From: Neorhodopirellula pilleata
GTDB taxonomy: Bacteria > Planctomycetota > Planctomycetia > Pirellulales > Pirellulaceae
Direction of reading: 5' to 3'
DNA length: 64,000 bases
Assembly (NCBI RefSeq): GCF_007859915.1
Contig: NZ_SJPM01000017.1
Location: 35,739-99,738 of the forward strand
Of the stretch, positions 18,700 to 27,061 are shown piece by piece. The notes beneath the pieces were generated by a model, which did no database searches, had not been told where the DNA came from, and saw only the letters and a list, made by a program, of their open reading frames with translations. Position numbers and translations under genes: made by a program. Position 1 is the stretch's first letter, and each line of letters begins with the position of its first letter.

Positions 18700-19572
18700 C
18701 TAATACCGCGAAAAACTTCCGTCGGGCTGGGCGACTTGGTTGGGGACCGGGGGCGGTGCTTGCCATGGCACCGATTGCCAGGGGCCGGGCGCAGTCGAAG
18801 CAGGGGAGGGCGGTTGAAATTCGGAAGCGGGATAGACCGGGTTGGGGTATCCCGGATTTGGGTACATGAAATTGGGGTTCTCCGGGTTGGGGATCGTGTA
18901 CTGTTCCCGGTCCAATCGAATCCGCTGACGCATCCGATCCAGAATCGCGTGGTCATTGTGGGCGAAATAGATTAGCACTCCCAATTTGGCGTACACCATG
19001 AAATTGACCCACCAGCCACTGCCGAAGAACTTGAGTGCGGTCCCGAACGATTTTTTTGTCCGCAGCCGACCGCGACTGAAGTCGATGCTCCAAATCTCAT
19101 CGAGGATCAGATGCGTCATGAAACCGACGAAAACGGCCAGCGATTTGTAAACCCGAATTCCCTCGCTCGGGCTGGGCATCAAGAGGTACGCGATCAAACC
19201 GGCAATCAGCGCCGCCGGGATACTGTGCCACATCCCGCGGTGTACCGTGTAGCGGCGGAAGAACTCGACGGCGACGAATCGAATCGCGATGTAAATCAAC
19301 ATCGCCGCCAAAGCCATCGATTCGTGCGACAAGCCCATGTCCCGCCAGCGATCGATCATCAGCATCGGAGCGATCGCGGCGAGAAACATGCTCGTCTCCC
19401 GCAGCGGCACGCCCGAGTCGCTGTCCAAATCCGGAAGCATCCCCGAGACGCTGCATAGTCCGCCGGCCAAAAGCGCACTCTCAAGCGACATGCCCTGGTC
19501 GGTGGCACCCCAATAACCGTAGGCGACCCCCACCATCGTGCTCGTCGAGATATGCGTCTTGAATCCGGCCAA
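18700..19572 (-). CDS. Membrane-bound metal-dependent hydrolase (YdjM/DUF457 type)
   Basis: 290 aa from a TTG at 19572, giving (M)AGFKTHISTSTMVGVAYG, the usual start of this family with the conserved His in KTHIS. A second option is ATG 19536. The track upstream runs through a hairpin repeat and is not coding. Conserved features include GMLPDLDSDSG, YTVHRGMWHSIPAAL and several membrane segments. A Pro-rich C-terminal tail (about 240-290) contains NPENPNFMYPNPGYPNP-type repeats. Members are poorly characterised; DNA-damage regulation is known for E. coli YdjM but not shown here. Confidence 0.75.
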   Translation of the reverse strand: MAGFKTHISTSTMVGVAYGYWGATDQGMSLESALLAGGLCSVSGMLPDLDSDSGVPLRETSMFLAAIAPMLMIDRWRDMGLSHESMALAAMLIYIAIRFVAVEFFRRYTVHRGMWHSIPAALIAGLIAYLLMPSPSEGIRVYKSLAVFVGFMTHLILDEIWSIDFSRGRLRTKKSFGTALKFFGSGWWVNFMVYAKLGVLIYFAHNDHAILDRMRQRIRLDREQYTIPNPENPNFMYPNPGYPNPVYPASEFQPPSPASTAPGPWQSVPWQAPPPVPNQVAQPDGSFSRY

Positions 19573-19610
19573 GGCAGAGCAGGGGAGTGAGGAATTGGAA
19601 ACGGCGAGTC

Positions 19611-19648
19611 GTAGGCTGGGTCGAAGCCGCTTCGGCGGAGACCTGGCA
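19611..19648 (+). repeat. Single GTAGGCTGGGT hairpin element
   Basis: Near-identical to the element at 16817 (GTAGGCTGGG, internal GAAGCCGCTTC, end ACCTGGCA). It lies just upstream of the TTG start of the membrane hydrolase, so this copy is not at a gene end. Confidence 0.8.
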
Positions 19649-19789
19649 ATCCACAGAACATCAACCCGAGTCCGTAGCATTTTCGGGCGGCCCGCATCTA
19701 GCTTAAAAATTTGATCTTCGCCCTGCTCCGTTTTTTCTGCTACAAGCGGGATCCTTCCTCCAATCGTCCTTCCTCGCGAATTCGATATC

Positions 19790-20506
19790 GTGCAGACCTA
19801 CGACATCATCATGGCAGTCGTTTTGATCGGCGCGATGCTGCTAGGTGCGATTAAAGGATTCGCCTGGCAACTCGCTTCGATCGCTTCGATCGTCGGAAGC
19901 TACGCAGTCGCTTACCATTACCGGGAACCGTTCAGCGAAAACATCCACGCCGAGCCTCCGTGGAACCGGTTCTTGGCGATGCTGATTTTGTACGTCGGGA
20001 CGTCTTTGGTGATCTGGGTGGCTTTCCGGATGATCGCCGGAACGATCGATCGAATGAAGTTGAAGGAATTTGACCGTCAAATCGGTGCGCTCTTCGGACT
20101 CGGCAAAGGCGCGATCCTGTGCACATTGATCACGCTTTTCGCGGTCACGCTGTTCGGCGATTCGGTCCGTGACGCGATCGTCCGCAGTCGCTCGGGCGGC
20201 TGGATCGCGAGGTTGCTTGACCAGTCCGGCGCGATTATGCCGGAGGAATTTTCCTCGGTCGTCCGCCCGTACCTGGACCAATTCGACGAACAATACCAAC
20301 CAGCTTCGGCCGGCGGCGCCTGGTTTTCGGGAGCACCGGCAACAGGGCCGACGCAACCTTCGACGCAGTATCCGGAGTGGTCGCCACAGTCCAATCCCGG
20401 CTGGTCGCCGGTGCCCAATTTGCCGGCCAGTCCGCCGCTCAATTCACCATCGCCGCCGCAGTGGAAAAACGCTTTGACGCCGCCGCCGTGGGGAACCAAT
20501 CGATGA
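19790..20506 (+). CDS. CvpA family membrane protein
   Basis: 238 aa from GTG 19790. Four predicted membrane segments in the first 130 residues have the CvpA pattern (YDIIMAVVLIGAMLLGAIKGFAWQL; GLGKGAILCTLITLFAV). The C-terminal 90 residues are Pro/Ser/Gln-rich and extended. CvpA proteins support envelope integrity and colicin V export in E. coli; the exact function is unclear. The gene is convergent with accA across a repeat-filled gap. Confidence 0.85.
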   Translation: MQTYDIIMAVVLIGAMLLGAIKGFAWQLASIASIVGSYAVAYHYREPFSENIHAEPPWNRFLAMLILYVGTSLVIWVAFRMIAGTIDRMKLKEFDRQIGALFGLGKGAILCTLITLFAVTLFGDSVRDAIVRSRSGGWIARLLDQSGAIMPEEFSSVVRPYLDQFDEQYQPASAGGAWFSGAPATGPTQPSTQYPEWSPQSNPGWSPVPNLPASPPLNSPSPPQWKNALTPPPWGTNR

Positions 20507-20562
20507 ACCGGGGCACTGACGGCCTATTGATTTGGACTGCATCGTGACCGGCTCGTTGTCCT

Positions 20563-20719
20563 GATCGTAACCCGACGCGTCAGCGAGGGATTCATCGGCC
20601 TTATCCAACTGCAAGAGATTCCTCGCTCACGCGTCGGGTTACGATCTGCAAGAGAGCCCTCGCTGACGCGTCGGGTTACGATCTGCAAGAGATCCCTCGC
20701 TGACGCGTCGGGTTACGAT
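20563..20719 (+). repeat. CCTCGCTGACGCGTCGGGTTACGAT repeat, three direct and one inverted copy
   Basis: Three direct units with 37-bp spacing (20611-20645, 20646-20682, 20683-20719) share GCAAGAGA and GACGCGTCGGGTTACGAT. One inverted copy lies at 20563-20589. Together they fill the gap between convergent cvpA-like and accA genes; the rest of the gap (20720-20874) shows no gene. Confidence 0.85.
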
Positions 20720-20874
20720 GCAGATCAACACGCTAAACTACGTGTCTCAGCCATCTCGAATACAACATAAGAGGCATTATCGGACGTTGCGGGGCGGTTG
20801 AAATCCGGCCCGCCCTAGCTGCCCCGGCCAGGGATCCTGTGGTTTACGGTCGCCGGCAATGCCTGACGACGGGC

Positions 20875-21867
20875 TCAGACTGGCTGCGTTTCCTCGCCAG
20901 CCAGCTCGGCGGCCTGCTCCAAGAACACGCCCATGCGGCGATACTTTTCATAGCGTTCGTTGACCAGATCCTCGACGCCGATCGACTCGAGCTGAGCGAG
21001 TTGACGGGACAGGTAACTCTTCATCCGAGTCGCCATTTGGTGATGGTCGCGGTGGGCGCCGCCGAGCGGTTCTTCGAGCACGTCGTCGACGATCCCGAGT
21101 CGCTTCAAATGGTCGCTCGTGAACCGCAGTGCGGCCGCGGCTTTGGGAGCGTGCTCGTGACTCTTCCACAAAATCCCGGCGCAGCCTTCGGGGCTGATCA
21201 CGCTGTAGTAGGCATGTTGCATCACGGCGACGCGGTCTCCGACTCCGATGCCCAACGCACCGCCTGAGCCGCCTTCTCCGATCACGACACAGATAATTGG
21301 AGTCTTGAGTCGACTCATCAAAAACATGCTCTCAGCGATCACCTGGGCTTGGCCGCGTTCTTCGGCTCCGATTCCCGGATAGGCACCCGGTGTGTCGATG
21401 AAGCAAATAATCGGCAGCTTGTACTTTTCGGCCATCCGCATCTTGACCATCGCTTTGCGGTAGCCCTCCGGGTGGGCGCATCCGAAATGGCAAGCGGCGC
21501 GTTCTTTGTAGGTTCTGCCTTTTTGGTGACCGATGACCATTACTTTGAATCGATCGAGTTTAGCGAATCCGCTGAGCATGGCGCGGTCGTCGCCAAAATG
21601 CTTGTCACCGTGCAATTCGACAAACTCATCGAACGCCAAGTTCAAATAGTCGCGGGTGTACGGTCGGTTTTTGTGCCGCGCGACCTGCACGGTCTGCCAC
21701 GGATCGAGCGAGCTGTATGTCTCTTTGAGCTTCGTCGCGCGAGCCAATCGCAACGACCGGATCGCCGATTCGATTTCGGCGGTGCGATCGGTGGTCCGTT
21801 CGAGTGATGCGATCTTCTCTTCGAGGTCCGCAATCTCGTATTCGAATTCGAGTCCAGGTCCAGCCAT
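20875..21867 (-). CDS. accA: Acetyl-CoA carboxylase carboxyltransferase subunit alpha
   Basis: 330 aa, normal length. The AccA fold signatures HPEGYRKAMVKMRMAEK, FIDTPGAYPGIGAEERGQ and GEGGSGGALGIGVGD are present. The subunit transfers the carboxyl group from biotin to acetyl-CoA in the first step of fatty-acid synthesis. The kinase gene directly upstream ends only 3 bp before its start, so both probably share a transcript. accD is not in the window. Confidence 0.96.
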   Translation of the reverse strand: MAGPGLEFEYEIADLEEKIASLERTTDRTAEIESAIRSLRLARATKLKETYSSLDPWQTVQVARHKNRPYTRDYLNLAFDEFVELHGDKHFGDDRAMLSGFAKLDRFKVMVIGHQKGRTYKERAACHFGCAHPEGYRKAMVKMRMAEKYKLPIICFIDTPGAYPGIGAEERGQAQVIAESMFLMSRLKTPIICVVIGEGGSGGALGIGVGDRVAVMQHAYYSVISPEGCAGILWKSHEHAPKAAAALRFTSDHLKRLGIVDDVLEEPLGGAHRDHHQMATRMKSYLSRQLAQLESIGVEDLVNERYEKYRRMGVFLEQAAELAGEETQPV

Positions 21868-21870
21868 CGT

Positions 21871-22824
21871 TTAGGTTTCCTCTTCGTAATCGTCGGTCGG
21901 CCCGGTCGGTCGCTTGACCAAGTCCTCGGCGGACTTCGTGCCGCCCATGTCATCAAACACGCTGATGTCCGGCTTGCGAGGTCGCTTGCGCCAAATCTCG
22001 AGCGTTCGATATTCTTTGAGGAATTCCCAAACCGACGGCGGTCGATCGTCTTGTTTCTTTGCCATCAATCGCTTGATCAAATTGGCAAATTCGGTGGTGA
22101 CGTTCTTGTTATGAGCGACGGCGCTGGGCACCGAGGCGTTGATGTGTTTGGAGAGCAAGTCGTTGGGTGTTTGTCCGGTGAACGGCGGCTTGCCGGTCGT
22201 CATCTCGAACAGCATGCAGCCGAACGAGTACAGGTCACTGCGTTCGTCACAAAGCTTTCCGCGAATCTGCTCAGGTGACATGTAACTGCGAGTTCCCTGG
22301 ATGTTCTTCGTTTTGTAAAGCAGCTTGCTGATGCCGGTCCGCTTGGGTTCGGCGATCGTGAAGTCGATCAGCTTGGTTTCGCCATCGCGGGCGACCAAGT
22401 AATTGTCCGGCTTGATATCGCGGTGGATCCAGTTCTTGGTGTGCATGTAATAGAGACCCTCGGCGGCCTGCTCGATGATCTTGTCGAGCATGAACGCGAG
22501 TGAATCCGGACCTTGGCGAAGGGCCTGTTTCATGTTCAGTTCGCTGAACAATTCCAACACGAGAAACGGCCGGCCTTTGTCGGTCTGATGGTCGATGACC
22601 TTGATAATCCGGGGGCTATTGAGCGCCTTGCCGACGTTGAATTCGTGCTTCAGCGCGGCCAACTCGGCTTTGTCGTTGACGTAATTCGGTCGTAAAATCT
22701 TCAACGCGTAACGCTTTTTTTGCATGTCGGTGTCGTCGACCGCTTCCCAAACTTCTGCGGTCGAGCCGATGCGGATCAATCGGGCGAGTCGGTAGGGACC
22801 GAGAAAATCGCGGGATTTAGACAT
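21871..22824 (-). CDS. Serine/threonine protein kinase with altered Gly-loop and DFT motif
   Basis: 317 aa from ATG 22824 (MSKSRDFLGPYRLARLIRIG). The catalytic loop HRDIKPDNYL, the VAIK-type Lys in YALKILRP and the MSPEQIRG and DLYSFGCMLFEMTTGKPPF segments are intact. The Gly-rich loop is RIGSTAEV, lacking GxGxxG, and the Mg-binding DFG is DFT (KLIDFTIAEP). There is no transmembrane or extracellular domain. It lies 3 bp upstream of accA, suggesting a coupled role in lipid synthesis, but that is inference. Confidence 0.88.
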   Translation of the reverse strand: MSKSRDFLGPYRLARLIRIGSTAEVWEAVDDTDMQKKRYALKILRPNYVNDKAELAALKHEFNVGKALNSPRIIKVIDHQTDKGRPFLVLELFSELNMKQALRQGPDSLAFMLDKIIEQAAEGLYYMHTKNWIHRDIKPDNYLVARDGETKLIDFTIAEPKRTGISKLLYKTKNIQGTRSYMSPEQIRGKLCDERSDLYSFGCMLFEMTTGKPPFTGQTPNDLLSKHINASVPSAVAHNKNVTTEFANLIKRLMAKKQDDRPPSVWEFLKEYRTLEIWRKRPRKPDISVFDDMGGTKSAEDLVKRPTGPTDDYEEET

Positions 22825-22950
22825 GGGATTGGCCGTCGGGGGAAGAATCGATCGCATCGATCAGGCAAAATGGTCGGGCTGCATGATAGTCCAACCGACC
22901 CGTAGGCCGAAAGCCCGCCGGGACCTTCCAACCAAGACGAGCGAAGCACG

Positions 22951-23661
22951 ATGAACGTTTTGATTCTGACCGGAGCGGGAATTTCCGCCGAATCGGGCAT
23001 CCCAACGTTTCGCGACGCGAACGGGTTGTGGGAGGGGTACGCATTCGAGGAGGTCGCCACGCCCGCCGCGTTCGCTCGAAATCCGGCGCTCGTGCAGGAG
23101 TTCTACAACCAGCGGCGACGTGCCCTGCTCCGCCCCGAGATTCAACCGAATGCGGCTCACGTCGCGCTGGCCGAATTCGAAAAGCGGCTTTCCGATTCCG
23201 AAGATGACGAGTTCTTGTTGGTGACGCAGAACATCGACGATCTGCACGAGCGTGCCGGCAGCGACAACGTGCTCCACATGCACGGCGAGCTGCTCAAGGC
23301 TCAGTGTCTTGAAACGCTCGAGTGCTATCCATGGCGTGAAGATCTTGATGAAACCACGCCGCACCCGGATGACCCGGACGACGAAACCCGCTGCGGGATG
23401 CTGCGGCCGCACGTCGTGTGGTTCGGAGAAATCCCGATCGGTCTGGACCGAATCGAGAAGGCGGCGACCCGTGCGAATGTATTCATCGCCATCGGTACCT
23501 CGGGCCTCGTTTATCCTGCGGCGGGGATTGTTTCCATGACGCCGCCGTCGTGTCGCCGGATCGAGATCAACATGGACGATACCCCCGCCTCACCCTCGTT
23601 CGACGAAACGATCCGGGGTCGAGCCAGCGAGACCGTCGGGCGAGTGCTCGCGCAACTGTAG
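22951..23661 (+). CDS. cobB: SIR2-family NAD-dependent protein deacylase
   Basis: 236 aa. Motifs: GAGISAESGIPTFRDANGLW, TQNIDDLHERAG and HMHGEL with the catalytic His. PHVVWFGE and FIAIGTSGLVYPAAG close the Rossmann fold. The zinc module is reduced, as in E. coli CobB. It removes acyl groups from lysines. Its TAG stop codon lies inside the first GTAGGC of the repeat array that follows. Confidence 0.93.
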   Translation: MNVLILTGAGISAESGIPTFRDANGLWEGYAFEEVATPAAFARNPALVQEFYNQRRRALLRPEIQPNAAHVALAEFEKRLSDSEDDEFLLVTQNIDDLHERAGSDNVLHMHGELLKAQCLETLECYPWREDLDETTPHPDDPDDETRCGMLRPHVVWFGEIPIGLDRIEKAATRANVFIAIGTSGLVYPAAGIVSMTPPSCRRIEINMDDTPASPSFDETIRGRASETVGRVLAQL

Positions 23662-24393
23662 GCTGGGTGGAGGAGGCTCTGCGACGAACACCCGGCGGGT
23701 ACTCATTACCGATGGCTGCTTCTTGCCGGGTCTCCGCTATCGCTGCGACCCAGCCTACATTAGGTAGGCTGGGTGGCGGAGGCTTTGCGACGAACACCCG
23801 GCGGGCACCCATTACCGATGGCTGCTTCGTGCCGGGTCTCCGCTATCGCTGCGACCCAGCCTACATTAGGTAGGCTGGGTGGAGGAGGCTCTGCGACGAA
23901 CACCCGGCGGGTACTCATTACCGAAAGCTGCTTCTTGCCGGGTCTCCGCTATCGCTGCGACCCAGCCTACATTAGGTAGGCTGGGTGGAGGAGGCTCTGC
24001 GACGAACACCCGGCGGGTACTCATTACCGATGGCTGCTTCGTGCCGGGTCTCCGCTATCGCTGCGACCCAGCCTACATTAGGTAGGCTGGGTGGAGGAGG
24101 CTTTGCGACGAACACCCGGCGGGCACCCATTACCGATGGCTGCTTCTTGCCGGGTCTCCGCTATCGCTGCGACCCAGCCTACATTAGTAGGCTGGGTGGA
24201 GGAGGCTTTGCGACGAACACCCGGCGGGCACCCATTACCGATGGCTGCTTCTTGCCGGGTCTCCGCTATCGCTGCGACCCAGCCTACATTAGGTAGGCTG
24301 GGTGGAGGAGGCTTTGCGACGAACACCCGGCGGGCACCCATTACCGATGGCTGCTTCTTGCCGGGTCTCCGCTGTCGCTGCGACCCAGCCTAC
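23658..24393 (+). repeat. GTAGGCTGGGT hairpin array, seven 106-bp units
   Basis: Units start at 23658, 23764, 23870, 23976, 24082, 24187 and 24293. The period is 106 bp, with one unit of 105. Each unit contains GTAGGCTGGGT...ACCCGGCGGG, a linker ATTACCGATGGCTGCTTC or close variant, and the opposed arm GCCGGGTCTCC...ACCCAGCCTAC, forming a hairpin. Units are almost identical, so copies are recent or homogenised. The outermost GTAGGC/CCTAC ends supply the TAG stop codons of both convergent neighbours. Open frames across the array are by-products of the repeat. Confidence 0.93.
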
Positions 24394-25568
24394 TTCTGGT
24401 ACAGGTCTCGGATTTTTCGGGTCATGGTTTGGTGTCGGAATTGGTCGGTGAATCGCAACTGCCCTGCCCTACCCTGGCGTTGCCGTTGGCCTTCATCACC
24501 GACGAGTTGGCTGATCCGTCGGGCGAGTCCACTCAAGTCGCCCGCGTTGACCAAGTAACCGGTCTCGTCATCGATCACGACTTCACGCGCACCGTCGATG
24601 TCATAGCTGATCGCGGGTATGCCGGAGATCAACGCTTGTGGCAAGGCCCGCGCTAAACCCTCACGGTAGGAAGTATGGACAAGCAAATCCATCGCGCCGA
24701 TCATTTCTGGCACCTGGGTCGGTGGAACCAATCCCGTGAAAATAAAATGCTCGGTTAGCCCTAAATCTGCAATTTGCCTGGTCAGTGATTCCCGCAGGAT
24801 GCCGTCGCCGACCAGAAGGAATCGCACGTTGGGGTATTCGTCGGCAACTTTTCTCGCGGCTGTCACCAAGTCTGCGTGTCCTTTGAGGTGAAACAACCTG
24901 GCGATCTTCCCGACGACGACGTGATGGTCTTCGATGCCGTATTGTTTGCGAATCCGATCCCGATGCTCGCGTGCGTTGACGAACGGTTCAACATCCATCC
25001 CGCTGCTGATCGTGGTGAACTTGTTTCTCGGGGCGACGCCCGCGTCGACCATTAAATCCGTCATCGCATCGGCAACGGAGATCAGACGGTGACAGCGACG
25101 GGCCGCCCACCGTTCGCATGCGACAAAGAATCGCCTCGCGGCGGCAGACTGATACTCGTGAAATGGCGCCCCGTGAACCGTGTGAACGACCATCGGAACA
25201 TTCAATCCCCAGCCGACCGAACGGCCCAACAGACCGCCTTTGGCGCTGTGGGTGTGCACGACGTCGGGTTGGAACTCCGCCAAAACGCGGCGCAGCTCGC
25301 CGGACGCATTCCAGTCGTGGACGGGATGGATCGCGCGGCGAAGCGAATCGATGATTCGAACTTGCACGCCATTGAATTCGAAACGCCCTGCCCTGCCCCG
25401 GTCCGGCGACGACGCACGCTGCAACAAGTCGCCTTCGGGGCCGGTCTCGGGGCCGCAAATGAGCAAGACCTCATCACCGAAATCGGCGACGAGGTCTTGG
25501 CAATTGAGCAGCGTATTTTCTTGAGCACCGCCGATGATCATTCGAGTGATCACATGGGCGATACGCAT
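24390..25568 (-). CDS. Family 4 glycosyltransferase
   Basis: 392 aa with the GT-B fold of GT4: an N-terminal MRIAHVITRMIIGGAQENTL, THSAKGGLLGR in the acceptor half, and a donor half with HLKGHADLV and HTSYREGLARALPQAL. In the E-x7-E donor motif the second position is Gln. A cell-surface polysaccharide or glycolipid role is likely; acceptor unknown. The 5' leader has short TTCACTC repeats just before the ATG and no clear Shine-Dalgarno. Its stop codon is within the adjoining hairpin array. Confidence 0.88.
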   Translation of the reverse strand: MRIAHVITRMIIGGAQENTLLNCQDLVADFGDEVLLICGPETGPEGDLLQRASSPDRGRAGRFEFNGVQVRIIDSLRRAIHPVHDWNASGELRRVLAEFQPDVVHTHSAKGGLLGRSVGWGLNVPMVVHTVHGAPFHEYQSAAARRFFVACERWAARRCHRLISVADAMTDLMVDAGVAPRNKFTTISSGMDVEPFVNAREHRDRIRKQYGIEDHHVVVGKIARLFHLKGHADLVTAARKVADEYPNVRFLLVGDGILRESLTRQIADLGLTEHFIFTGLVPPTQVPEMIGAMDLLVHTSYREGLARALPQALISGIPAISYDIDGAREVVIDDETGYLVNAGDLSGLARRISQLVGDEGQRQRQGRAGQLRFTDQFRHQTMTRKIRDLYQK

Positions 25569-25574
25569 GGTTGA

Positions 25575-25598
25575 GAAGGCAGTGAAGAGTGAAGAGTG
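25575..25598 (-). repeat. TTCACTC heptamer repeats in the glycosyltransferase leader
   Basis: In the orientation of the glycosyltransferase gene, two to three TTCACTC units lie within 25 bp upstream of its ATG. The same heptamer occurs fifteen times upstream of the gene at 35761, also with the same polarity relative to the gene. Confidence 0.75.
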
Positions 25599-25646
25599 AA
25601 GGGCGACGAAGATTCTAATTCATCCGCCCTGCTCTGTCACCGACAC

Positions 25647-26444
25647 CTAAGCCCCGAACTCGAGACGCCGGACGCCGAGTTGTTGTTGCAGTCGATTGAC
25701 GATCGACGTGTGCATTTGGCTGACCCGCGACTCCGACAGATCCAAGGTCGCGCCGATTTCCTTCATCGTCAATTCTTCGTAGTAATAAAGAATGATGATC
25801 AATCGTTCGTTGCGGTTGAGTCCCTTGGTGACCAATCGCATCAAGTCGTTCTTTTGAACACGGCGAGTGGGATCTTCGCCCTTTTTGTCTTCGAGGATGT
25901 CGATCTCACGGACGTCCTTGTAGCTGTCCGTTTCGTACCACTTCTTATTGAGAGACACGACGCCGACGGCGTTCGCTTCGGTCTGCATCTTTTCGACTTC
26001 GTCGACATCGATTTCCATATGGTCGGAAAGCTCTTGAACCGTCGGAGTACGGCCCAATCTGGTTTCCAAAGTTTTGGTGGCGACGCCGAGTTTGCTCGCC
26101 TTGCTGCGAACGAGTCGCGGGACCCAGTCCATCGTCCGGAGCTCGTCGAGCATTGCACCGCGGATTCGAGGGACGCAGTAGGTTTCAAACTTCACACCGC
26201 GGTCGCGGTCGTAAGCATCGATCGCGTCCATCAAGCCGAACGTTCCGGCGCTGGTCAAATCGTCCAGTTCGACGCCGTCAGGAAGACGTTGCCAAATGCG
26301 TTCGCCGTTGTAGCGAACCAACGGCATGTATCGTTCGACAAGCTGATTGCGAAGGTCTTCGTAGTCAGGATGGTCTTTGGTAATGGCTTTGAAGGAATCC
26401 CAGACTTTTGCAATTTCTTCGTCGACGGTGGCGGCGGCGGGCAT
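25647..26444 (-). CDS. fliA: Flagellar-type sigma-28 factor (FliA/WhiG family)
   Basis: 265 aa from ATG 26444, chosen because GGAGG lies 5 nt before it; longer starts at 26456 or 26480 lack this. Region 2 shows YMPLVRYNGERIWQRLPDGVELDDLTSAGTFGLMDAIDAYD and KFETYCVPRIRGAMLDELR. Region 4 ends with LTMKEIGATLDLSESRVSQMHTSI. It directs RNA polymerase to late flagellar promoters. It belongs to the flhA-flhF-(membrane protein)-fliA cluster. Confidence 0.95.
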   Translation of the reverse strand: MPAAATVDEEIAKVWDSFKAITKDHPDYEDLRNQLVERYMPLVRYNGERIWQRLPDGVELDDLTSAGTFGLMDAIDAYDRDRGVKFETYCVPRIRGAMLDELRTMDWVPRLVRSKASKLGVATKTLETRLGRTPTVQELSDHMEIDVDEVEKMQTEANAVGVVSLNKKWYETDSYKDVREIDILEDKKGEDPTRRVQKNDLMRLVTKGLNRNERLIIILYYYEELTMKEIGATLDLSESRVSQMHTSIVNRLQQQLGVRRLEFGA

Positions 26445-26555
26445 TGAATCCTCCATGATGATCACTGATCGCTGGTTCAAACCAACGATGGAAATTCGAT
26501 TGACAATGTTTGAAGTGGACGGATCTAACCTCGGCTACCTTGCCTCGGCTTGAAC

Positions 26556-26837
26556 CTACTTCGGTTGAGTATCTTGAGATGTCGCGTTCACTTCGTCGCT
26601 GAGGGCGGCGACACCTTCTCGATACCATTGGACACGTTTGCGATACAAGTTCTCTACCGCGTCGCGGATCAAATAATCAGCGATGGCGCCGGCGATGGCT
26701 CCGATTCCTAAAAAGACGATCAGAACAATGATCGCTTCTTCGGCAACACTGGCTGCTAATTCGCCTCGAATCACACCACGCAGGACGACGAGTCCCATCG
26801 CGAGTGAACCGATTGAAATAGCGAGCGTCTTAATCAA
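26556..26837 (-). CDS. Small two-helix membrane protein in the flagellar cluster
   Basis: 93 aa. Two hydrophobic helices (about 5-22 and 35-57) flank a short loop; the C-terminal 35 residues are polar and charged (RDAVENLYRKRVQWYREGV). No family is recognised. It sits between flhF and fliA, where many bacteria have fleN/ylxH, and on the same strand. A flagellar role is inferred from position only. Confidence 0.6.
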   Translation of the reverse strand: MIKTLAISIGSLAMGLVVLRGVIRGELAASVAEEAIIVLIVFLGIGAIAGAIADYLIRDAVENLYRKRVQWYREGVAALSDEVNATSQDTQPK

Positions 26838-27061
26838 GAGTCAACTCCGAACTCCGGTTTTGGAAGCTCAGCACCGAAATCTTTCGGACATGAGTTTTCC
26901 AATCCGCGATGGGTCTTGTTTCCCAAATTCTGTAAGCGGACCATGCAAAAATAAACTCAAGTGAGTTTTGTTCGTCACGTGCCGCGTCAGTTCAAGTTAT
27001 CGGCTCCGGGTTCGTTGATTCTTTAATTGAAATGCCATGTTTTTGTTCTTGGTGAACCGAC

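Noticed and set aside
23658..24393. CRISPR-like array of seven regular repeats
   Set aside because: Units are 106 bp with almost no variable spacers, are hairpins made of two opposed arms, and no cas genes are near.
23773..24558. Overlapping ORFs across the 106-bp repeats (EEALRRTPGG... proteins)
   Set aside because: They are the same repeat translated in successive frames; 106 is not a multiple of three and the peptides have no protein-like character.
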